Source: Takakia lepidozioides
Taxonomy: Eukaryota; Streptophyta; Takakiopsida; Takakiales; Takakiaceae
Direction: 5' to 3'
Length of the DNA: 64,000 bases
NCBI GenBank assembly: GCA_030704615.1
Contig: CM060734.1
Span: 63,690,042-63,754,041 of the forward strand
A model generated the notes under the pieces. That model was not told where the DNA came from. It searched no databases and worked only from the letters and a program-made list of their open reading frames with translations. This document shows, one piece after another, positions 34,062-43,800 of this stretch (the stretch's first letter is position 1; the number at the start of each line of letters is the position of its first letter). A program made the position numbers and the translations under genes.

Positions 34062-34941
34062 CAGTGTTGTGCGGGTTCTGCCTTTTTAAGGAACCCGCCG
34101 GGTCCGGGTTCGGGTTTTTCTTGGGAGCCGGGTCCGGGTTTGTCAACATGGACTCGGGTTAGGGTCCGGGTAGTTGTTGGGAAATATTAGCGGGTTCACC
34201 GGTTCGGATCCAGGTCCTAATTAATTTGATTAAATAAATTAGAAAATATGATTAATTAGGGATACAATTATTTTTGGCTGGAAAAAACTTTAAATCCTAA
34301 TAGTGAATTTTATTTTAAGATACATTCCTTCAAAATATACCATGAATATGTATTGCTCATTTAAGACAAGAATTAAAATAGAAGTTTGAGTTTCATTTTT
34401 TATTTTTCAATATCAATTCTTTAAACATGTTAAGAATAGTACTATGCCTCAAGGATAGATGACTATAGCATGGATGTGTGGGATCTGGCCTAATAATAAT
34501 ATAAGCCGCCTCCTTTGGGAGGTGTAAATTATGGTCCTATAGGGCACAACTTTGTACCACGCCCTGGATTGAACCCACAACCGGTTTTTGAGGTGGTATG
34601 TGGGCATTACCAGTGGGCTACAACGTGGTGGGTTTGGCTGCTGCAGTGGGCCTATTGCTGCCCGTCCCCTCCACATATATGACATAACCTACCAAATCTA
34701 AGGTGGACCCTGCATGCCCCATAAGACCCGGACCTTGACCCCCTACAATGGCCCATGGAAAGCGGGTTTAGCGGGTTCTGGGCCTAGCAGGCGGGTCCGG
34801 GTCCGGTTCCGGGATCATTTCTAAAATCAACCCCGGTCAGGGTCCGGGTTTTTTGTGATAGCCTGGGTCCGGGTGCAGGTGCAGGTAACCCGGATCCTAA
34901 CCCGCCTACCCGCCTTCAAAACCCAGACCCGCACAACACTG
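34062..34941. mobile_element. complete hAT-like miniature element, inner copy (880 bp)
   Basis: Both ends begin CAGTGTTGTGCGGGTYC when read inwards (34062 on plus, 34941 on minus), and an exact 8-bp duplication GTTTTTTC flanks them. Terminal repeats starting CAGNG and 8-bp target duplications are hallmarks of hAT transposons. No transposase frame is present, so it is non-autonomous and would need an enzyme from elsewhere. It is inserted in the opposite orientation inside another copy of the same family. Confidence 0.92.
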
Positions 34942-34949
34942 GTTTTTTC
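34942..34949. repeat. 8-bp target-site duplication of inner element, right
   Basis: GTTTTTTC directly after the terminal CACAACACTG. It is identical to 34054-34061. Confidence 0.9.
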
Positions 34950-35215
34950 AAGCCAAAAATAAATTTCTCCTTAATTAATCTTATTTTTCTAATTTATTTA
35001 ATCAATTAATTAGGACCCAGATCCGAATCCGCTAATATTTCCCAACAACTACCCGGACCCTAACCCGAGTCCGTGTTGACAAACCGGGACCCAAACCCGG
35101 ACCCGGATTTTCCAAAATTTCAAAAACCCGGATCCGGACCCGGACTTGGCTCCAAAAAAAAACCCGATCCCGGACCCGGCGGGTTCCTTAAAAAGACAGA
35201 ACCTGCACAACACTG
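34950..35215 (+). mobile_element. hAT-like miniature element, outer copy, part 2 (right end)
   Basis: Continues the outer copy after the inner insertion: AAGCCAAAAATAAATTTC matches the reverse strand of the inner copy at the same place. It ends with AGAACCTGCACAACACTG, the terminal inverted repeat, followed directly by GTAGATAT. Confidence 0.88.
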
Positions 35216-35223
35216 GTAGATAT
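35216..35223. repeat. 8-bp target-site duplication of outer element
   Basis: GTAGATAT follows the right terminus. Its partner occurs as the reverse complement ATATCTAC at 35842-35849, beside the detached left terminus. Confidence 0.85.
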
Positions 35224-35806
35224 CAAAATTTTGCTTTGTTGTTGTCTGTGCCACGAAATCTTTATAAGGAGATATATAATAGATGTGGATGTCAACGTCG
35301 ACAAAATTAGTATAGCTGGTAAGTAAATGGAGGCAGCTTAGAGAGGGTTTCCAAAGATGGCCAATTGCTTGCCAGCCATTTCAGTCTCTCCTCGCATGAA
35401 GCTAAAGGGGGCCCCTATTTTCATCTCAAGGACGGCTTTCCAGATCTTTGTGGACGTAGAAGATTTTCAAAATGTATGGACATCCTCATCCCTTCAATGC
35501 AAATTAATTGTCCTCTTAAGTCCTTTGGGGATCTTTATTACTAAAGTTTGGTGCAAAGATTCAACCCAGCATTGACACCATCCTCAACACTTATATGTAT
35601 CGGTTGTTCAACTACACCATGCACAAAAGGCTGTTTTAAGGATCTCGATCATGTGGCTCCCTTGCATTGGATCAGACCACACTAGATACAAATGGTAACT
35701 TGCAGCCCTCTTTTAGTTTCCAACCTACGACAAAACTGACCAGGTACAAAAACGTGCTCTGATTGGCAGCTTTGTGGCCGACCGATTAAAATAAAGACGG
35801 AAGTGG

Positions 35807-35849
35807 TACCCGCCTTCAAAACCCGGACCCGCACAACACTGATATCTAC
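35807..35849 (-). mobile_element. detached 35-bp left terminus of the outer hAT-like element plus target duplication
   Basis: 35807-35841 reads on the minus strand as CAGTGTTGTGCGGGTCC ... GAAGGCGGGTA, exactly the terminal piece missing from 33452. ATATCTAC (35842-35849) is the reverse complement of GTAGATAT. Position and orientation fit a single inversion of about 33452-35806. Confidence 0.85.
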
Positions 35850-37500
35850 CCAACCTCAGGGTAAGGTTTGCAAAAAAACCTTGTCAAACAGCCTCAAGAT
35901 CAGAGGACAACACATAAAAAATGATGACTTGCTGAATGATGCGGCTGCGTGCATGAATAGCTACACATTCATCCGGAGGGGACGGATGGCTGATCTAAAT
36001 ATTGCCATCGATGCCAAACGGACGGCACCGCCGCGTGCAACCCACCCAAAACCGCGCACCCAATGCCCGCACACCGCGTGGATGACATGGCATGGCATGG
36101 TCTGGCATGGAGCGCACCATATCTGCACATGCGATCGCGTCGGTGCGCCACAGGCCACGCCGCCCTGTGCGCGCCCTATCTCCGTGAAGAAATGGAATAC
36201 GTATACGTATGCATACGGCGTGGATGGTCGGGCATCGCATGTTCACTATCGCATCCGCGCCTATCGCCGCCCGTCCGGGCAGATCAAGTCGTGGGCAGCC
36301 ATATTAGGCTTGGCTGCCCAAGGTCAAGCTGCCCGTGGGATCACAGTGGTCCAAGCAATGTTGGTTGACTGTGCTGTACTAGTCCACCGTGTTGATAACA
36401 GGGCTACGAAAGAAGGCAATGACCGTGGGGTATCCGGTTCCACAATGTATCCCTGTTTGCAGAGCCCACCAAAGGGAGGCGTAATAAAATGGAACCCTTA
36501 CCCTCCTTGTATAGTCTTTGGAGGCGGTGGTAGAGCCTTCTAGAAGGGGGCCCACCGCCTCATCTGGAATGTGGGCCCCATCCCATCCTCTATATAAAAA
36601 ATCCGTGTCTACCTCCCATGGACCCCCCTGCTTCTATGCGTACAGGTGTGTGCAGCCTGTCCAGCCATTTCCCTCCCCTCCAAGCCTCCCGCAGCCCCAC
36701 TGATTGGCTCTTCCCGCAGTGTCGGGTTCCCTGACCTTCCCAAGCTGGCCAAATGAGTTGGGTACATCATTGACATGTACAATGGGTGAACATACATAAG
36801 ATGAGAAGTTCCAAAAAAAGGTTTGGCAAGAAACAAGAACTAAGAGGAAGAAAACAAAAGCTATACCTAGTAAGCTACTCAACCAGAACGACCCTGTAGG
36901 ACTTCACCTAATAGCTTAGATTATTTTAGGGTGTGGACGTGTGGACCAACACCGGCTATGTTCCGGCTCCGGGTACTTCAACACAGTCGACCTAGCCAGC
37001 ATTCAAGCCTGAGATGCTCCGTTCAACAATCCTTGAGGGCGAGTTCACATGTAGCAGGCTAGCAATGTAAGCTGTGGATCTCGAATTGCCTTCATCATGT
37101 AAGTAGTCCATCTCTTGTTCTGTAACAGAACCTATCATACTGTCGGCGAATGAGTTCTTGGGGAAATTGTACGATTGCTGGACCGGCGGTATTACTGTTT
37201 GCATTGCACATATCATGCTCTCCTTTGAGGATAAGGAGATTTCACTGTCTGACCTTAGTGGATGTTTTAGACTTGTAGTTTAGTTGCACCACGCTTGCAG
37301 CATGTCACTCATGTTTGTAGACCAACTTGCCAGGGTATGTGTGCCTCTCTTTGTCAATCACACAGAGAATACTTCGAGCTCTGCTGGTTGTGTTCTTGAT
37401 CTAAGATGGGTGACAGTGAGCGGGCCAACGCTATGACACTTGTCATGAAGAAGCAGTATGCTCAAAATAACATCTTATCTCTATGTCTCTTATCTCTTTC
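35850..37500. other. upstream region of the RBM19 gene, no supported gene
   Basis: Contains (ATGGC)-type short repeats near 36089, a 14-bp palindrome ATACGTATACGTAT (36197-36210) and a TATA-box-like CTATATAAAAA at 36589-36599. A long open frame 35803-36543 begins inside transposon DNA and resembles nothing. A 5' untranslated exon of RBM19 may lie here but could not be located. Confidence 0.5.
36589..36599 (+). promoter_or_regulatory. TATA-box-like sequence
   Basis: CTATATAAAAA. It could serve a transcript leading into RBM19 (first recognised coding exon 1.1 kb downstream) or an unrelated one. No other promoter evidence. Confidence 0.3.
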
Positions 37501-37690
37501 TCTCTGTGCATCTCTATTACAAGACAGACCAAAGGATTAGGGTTAGGGTTCAGGAATAGTAGAAAGGAATTCGTGTTCTAAATTTCCCTGAGGTTGCTCT
37601 GTGTGCATCTCTATTACAAGACAGAAGTTCAGGGCCCAAGGGACTAGGATTACGGTTAAGGAATAGTAGAAAGGAATTCGTGTCCTAATT
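37497..37690. repeat. imperfect tandem duplication just upstream of RBM19 exon 1
   Basis: TGCATCTCTATTACAAGACA and GGAATAGTAGAAAGGAATTC each occur twice, in the same order, about 100 bp apart. The first copy includes TTAGGGTTAGGGTT. Confidence 0.9.
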
Positions 37691-37755
37691 GTCCTGATGC
37701 ACATGATAAGGGAAAGGGTTAACTCCCCAAGATCTGAGTGTTGCACTCTATGCAG

Positions 37756-37866
37756 GTCTTCTCGAATTTGCGTGAAGAATTTGCCGAGGTATGTGACAGA
37801 TGAGAAGCTTCGCGAGCATTTTGCAGCGAAGGGCGAGGTTACAGATGCTAAAATTATTCGCACCAG
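37756..37866 (+). CDS. RBM19: RBM19 exon 1: first half of RRM1
   Basis: Encodes [20 protein letters not shown] and [14 protein letters not shown]. The exon ends CACCAG followed by GCATGC, a GC donor. The reading frame stays open upstream to the ATG at 37697. Confidence 0.88.
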
Positions 37867-40800
37867 GCATGCTCTCTATTGCCCCTGGTCATTAGTGTTC
37901 CAATTTTTTTCTAGGCATGGGTTTTGAGTTCACAATATACTGATGATAGTGAGTATTCTGAGGGGCTTGTGTGCCACAAGGCTACATTATGTCTAGCAAT
38001 GGCAAAGCATACAGAGAACGGATGATCTCTGAGCACCCTCTCCTTTGAAAACCAACCTTTCTCATTTCACCTACCACTCTGTAATAGCTGGTGCTGTTGG
38101 TATATTCAGGTGGGGTCTGACAATGGATCATGATTGTCTCTGGGACGTGCAGAGATGGGAGGACTCGGCAGTTTGGATTTGTGGGATTCCGAACAGAGGA
38201 TGAGGCCCAGGATGCTGTCAAATATTTTCACCGCTCTTTCTTTGACACCAGTCGTCTTTCCTGTGAGGTAAGTCTGCTAACAACTAGAGACTGCAGCCAC
38301 ATAGACTCCAGTAAGCTGTCTTGTTGATTCTCAAGCCCAATGGAAAACTTCTAGTATTTTGCGGAATGGTGCCACAACTTTTTCTAGGATTATGTGTGGA
38401 ATACAATTCTAGATTCTCAAATAATTTTAGTTTTACCATCCTTGGTACATGTACAGCTGGCACATGCCATTGGAGACCCCAATCTGCCAAGGCCTTGGAG
38501 TCGGCACTCACGAGGAAGCTCTGCATTTGACAAAACCCAAATTGCGACTGACAAAGAGCCATCTACCTTGGTGAAAGCAAAGAAAGGGGCAGGAATAGAT
38601 CAGGATGAAATAAGTAAGGGTGCCAAAGCTTTTGATGACATAAAAAATGATCCCCAACTACTTGAATTTTTAGAAGTGATGCAGCCCCGTAGTAAGACAA
38701 AGCTGTGGGCCAATGATTCGACAGTGGCACTTGGGATCAGGGGGGACAGATCTGAGAAGGGTTCCAAGTTAAATAGGGGAAATGGAAAGGAGCAACCTCC
38801 CCAGTTAGAGGTTAAGACTGTTGATGGAGTACTCAAGTGGGTTCCGGTGGGTAAGGACAAAGGCGCGGAAAAGTATGTCCATGTCCGGTTTGAGGGTGAA
38901 ATTGATACTGACGACAGTGATGATGGTGCATTGTATGAGGAAGCCCCTCTGTTGGATAAAGAGGCAGAAGGGACAAAGCGGGTAGAGGAGAGTTTGAGTT
39001 TAGAGATTGGGGGAAAAGGCAGAATGATTTCTGGTGAGAAAGACCCCGTGGTGAAAGATGAGAGGGTGTCTGATTTGGAATATATGAAGAGCCGGATGAG
39101 AGGAGGGGATTGGAGTAGTGACGAGGAGGAGAAAGGGTGTGATGAGAGAAACAAGCCTGTCTTTACAGATGTGACTCTAGAAAAAATATCAGATGAGGCT
39201 GGTACAAGTTCTGCCAAGGAAGACGAGACAGAGTTTGGGGAGATGGACATGACTGATGCCTCAAGCATGGCGGTCATGCCGGCAAGAGAGAATGGATATG
39301 AAGACGATAGAGAGGAGAGGGAGGAAAGCAGGGGTAGGATCAATGGAGCAGGTGAAGGTGAGGAAAGTCTGGATCAAATAGTTGCTGAGGAGCAAGAGAG
39401 TGTTTCTGAGACTGGACGTCTCTTTGTGCGGAATCTACCCTACACTGCCAGGTGATATTCAACTTTTAAATATGAGAATGTGGAGAGAGAAGAGACTAAA
39501 ATGTGTAGTGAAGGTTATGCGTATGTTAGGTGAACCAGACACATGGTGTTTGGTTAGCAGAAGGAAGAGTGGGACAAGATGAGAGCAGTCTGAGCGAGAG
39601 TCAGACTGAGCAAGTCGGAGAAATGTGTAGAAACTTTGGAATCCATATGCGGGCAAAGCCAGACAAATTTTGGATATCACTGAGGCAATAGTAGTTGGTG
39701 GAATACAGCGAGGAAGAACTGGCAGAGATTTTTGGCAGATTTGGGGAGCTCTCACAAGTACATTTGGTTCTAGACAAGATGACGAAGCGCTCCAAAGGCC
39801 TGGCGTACATTCTATTCATGCTTCCAGAAGCTGCAGTTAGGTAATTTTTATGAACATGTGATTTGCTGTTGTCAAGAGGAGGATGTTGCCTCAGGGTTTG
39901 CATGAATTTGGTTTGCACTTCAGTCTCTTATATCTGAGTTGGCCCCTTGCTTGGGACCAAACTGGGTACTCATAAATGAATATCACTAAAGCTTTTAAAC
40001 TGAATTTTCTCTATCCCCCTATCAAGGTCTATTCGTTCATGGGTTTTGGTGCACAAGCTTTGTTGGTTCTCTGCAGTACTCTGTCTTGTTTGTATCGAAT
40101 ACAGAGCAATGGAGGACCTGGACAAATCCATATTCCAAGGGCGATTGCTTCATATTCTGCCTGCTAAGAGACCCCCTCCTGCCCCCGAGCCAAAAGAGTA
40201 TGCTTGGCCCTCTCCTGCCTCCTCTTGTCTTTGGGGATTTGATGTGCTGGTGTTCCACCTGTCCCTCAAATTTTATTAAGCCGCTGGTTTGAATTTAGAG
40301 AAAGTCTGTGCATGCTGAGCTTCTCTGCAACTATCATTGACCATGGATGGGTTGTGCTCGCAATGGTATTATAACTCATAATGCAATGCAGGGCTGCTGG
40401 GAGGGGCCCAGGGTCAACGAAGTACAAGCAAGACAGAGAGGCTCAGAGAAAGTCAGCGGAGGCTAGTGGGAACATAAAAGCTTGGAACCCTCTTTTCATG
40501 CGCCCAGACACGGTGTGCATGGTCTAGTGCTGTTGTTGGGTGTCTGCAAAGATCTGTAGTTTTACTTCAGAAATGTTGGATGTGTTCTCATGCATCTTAG
40601 GATTATACCTGTGTTGAGTTAAATCTGGGTCGTGATTATTGAAACTTTGTGGTCACACAATAAGGCAGCTACACAGCTGCTGCTGTTCAATTTCCGACAT
40701 CAACAATGAATTTGTTTTGGCAGATAGCAGAGAACGTGGCAAGGCAATATGGCATGTCCAAGAGTGAGTTTCTGGACCCCGAGGCAGAGGACTTGGCTGT

Positions 40801-43800
40801 GCGAATGGCACTGGGCGAGACTGATGTAATTGCACAGACGAAGCGTTCACTCAGTAATGAGGGCATAAATGTGGATGTCTTGGAGGAGGTGGCATCTGGC
40901 AAAACAAAAACAGTGAAGAGGAGTAATTGTGTGATGTTAGTAAAAAATTTACCGTTTACAACATCAGAAGGGGAATTAGTATCCATGTTTGGTGCTTTTG
41001 GCAGCCTTGGACGTGTTGTCCTCCCCCAAACTAAGACACTTGCTCTGGTAAGCTGATCTCTCTTCTCCCTCCATCTGAAGCTCCCATGGATGAAAGTATT
41101 TCCTGCTTCTGTCTCATGACCTAAGGGTTCTCATGCCCCCTTATCTCCTGCCGCCCGTGGGCTTGATGAATTCTTTTTTGTTTTCTTCTCTCGCTCCCTC
41201 TTTGTCTCTCTCTCTCTAGTCTCTACCCCTGTTTACCAACTTTGAAAGTCTCGAGGCTGAGCCAAAAGCCCAGGCCCTCCTGAGGCCTAGTTTTTGGGCA
41301 AATCACACACAGCAGATTGATGCTTGTGTGAAGGGATTTCTAGAGGATATCTGGAAAACCCGGATTAATTCTTTCTATGGAGGTAAGTCTTACTACCAAC
41401 GTCAGCCCCTGACAGAGGTAGGTTCTGTCCCTTTTGTTCCCGCTCAAACTGGGCGCGGGGTCAATGGCCACAAGGCTACGGCAAACAACGTCTTATGAGT
41501 ACAATCTCTCTAGTCTCTGCTCTAGTCTCTCCCTGTCCACTCGGAAGCCCATTGCCATTGGGCGGGCTCGATATGGGAGTAGAATGGGGCCTCTCCCTCT
41601 TAAGAGTATGTCTACGCAGGCGATTCCCTGCAGCTCCTTTGGAGTGATGATCTCTGATTGGTAACAAGTGGATCCCTGCCGCTTGGGGGCAGCCCCTCCA
41701 CTCAAAGTGGGCAGTTGCATGCTCTGTCTGGCATGCTTGGCACATGGGCTAGGTCTGCCCTTGTGTTTATACATCTAGCATGCCAAAAATGAAAATTCAT
41801 TTGACGATGCTTTGAGCACTGTCTGTACTCCCCAGGGTGAGTCCTGGAACATGGTCACCTATGCCAAATCTAGAGCTTCATGTGTAGTGTTGGGGGTGAA
41901 TCCCAAGATGGACGGTGCGTCCTTAAAACTACTTGCTCAAATTAAGGCTTGGATCATGCAGTTGATGGCACCATCTCAAGACTTGGTATCAGAGGTGCAT
42001 TGGAGGTGACAATGTCTAAGAATGCTACAAGTAGAGATTCACTTCAATGCGTGCAGGGGTGAATGAAGAATATGGCATGCCAATCCTCAAAGTCTACACA
42101 GGACGATCAATGTCTACACACAATGAAACTGACCCACAAATGCAAAACTGCAGGATGTCTAGGGGCATTCAATACTTTAATGCCCTGGTGGGGAAGGGTC
42201 TACAACAAGACAATGTCATAGGGCTTTTTGGTGTGGACAAGCAAACTCCCACAGAATAAGACTTTTGTTGATAGAACAGCTTTTGACCTTGAACAATAGG
42301 TCCATAGAAGACCCTTTGCAGTGGACTAGTGAAAAAGCCCAAACTGGGGAACAGTCAACTGTGGATTATCTTGTACTGAGGAGTTGTTCCCCCAGTGTGC
42401 CAAAGTGGTGGTTGATAGAACCGATATTGCGTCTTCTGACCACTTTCTTGTATGAACTGAGATCAAAAGGTGTTTGTTTAACACCAAGAGATCTGTGAAA
42501 CATTCGATTTGCAAGTGGCGCATAGGAAAAGTCGGAAGGAAGAGGTCCAGACAGAATATGTCCAGACCTTAAGTGAGGCTCTTCCACACTTGATCCAACC
42601 ACTTGAAGACCTCTCTTCTTGCTTAGGTGATGCAAGAAGCAAAGTCGAACGAGCTGTAGATTCCTGGGAGAGTTTCGTCACCTCTGCGGCTGATAAGATC
42701 ATTGGGAGGAAACTAATTGTCTGTGGTGGAGCAGTAAATTGGTGGACCAATGAGATCAAGCTCAAGATTGGTGAGAGATGGGCACTTTATATAGACTGTA
42801 TCAGAAACGACAAGGATCTGTGGTCTCGATCTACCAATTGGGCAAAGATGTTAACCACCTTGTAAGGGCTCAGAAGAAACTTTATTGGGGATAGTTGTAC
42901 CGAGACATTAACTTGAACCACCATGGTGGTATTTATAAGAGATTCTGGTTGGCCTTACAGCATTTGTACAAGCCGAAGAATGGCAAGTAAGTCCAACTGT
43001 AACTGGCATGCGCATATACAAAAAGTGATTCAGTCAGCTAAACGCAAAGCTTTGGTTCTCACTAAGTTTTTCCACTGCAGAGGGATTAATACTGAAGTTA
43101 AAAGGACCATGGTTTGCAATGTTAGGTGGAACAAAGGGGAACAGACACTACCTTTGAGAGGGGCTCACTCAGGTGGTTTGACTTACCTTGATAAAGACAA
43201 TTAGTTCAGAATTTTGGGATATCCTCTAGTATCCCTTCACACAAGCATCAACTTGCTGTGTGTGAGCTGCCCAGCAATTAGACCCCAACAGGACCAGGGC
43301 TTTAGGCTTCAGCCTCAAGATTGTCAAAGTTGGTGAACAGAGGTGCTGGGACAATGTTCTTGATGGTCACTCTGTGGTAAGAATATCCCGGACAAGGTCT
43401 CAGAAAATGGATATTGTCTTCAGGCTGCTGGCACATTGGGCAATCACAATCTCCTCTTCCTCACTGCATCTATTTGCTAGGTGAGCTTCCCGCCCCCAGT
43501 TTAAATTGCAGTCTAGTGCGGAGGGTAGGTAGGCCCTTGAGAACATCCTTAAGGTCCTCGCCCATGTGACAGACTGGAAACAAGTTCACTGAAGTCTTAT
43601 GCCTAACTTCATTTTTCATCAGACTGTCCTTGGGCATCAGACATGGCTTTGGACACAACCCCCTCCAGGTCAGCTTCATCCAGTACGGTCAATTCTTCTG
43701 GACTAACATTCGGATACTTGAAAATCTCTTCTACCCTTTTTTGCCAAGACTTTTGTTTAACAGGACAGTCTTGTTTCCAAGAAAAGCGTCTATCATCATA

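Noticed and set aside
36197-36210. ATACGTATACGTAT palindrome as a regulatory site
   Set aside because: A perfect 14-bp palindrome of simple composition with no supporting context.
35803-36543. 246-codon plus-strand ORF
   Set aside because: It begins inside transposon terminal sequence, has low-complexity composition and resembles no family. Opposite-strand frames are equally open.
38600-39343. Minus-strand 247-codon Ser-rich ORF
   Set aside because: Antisense of the acidic linker in RBM19 exon 3.
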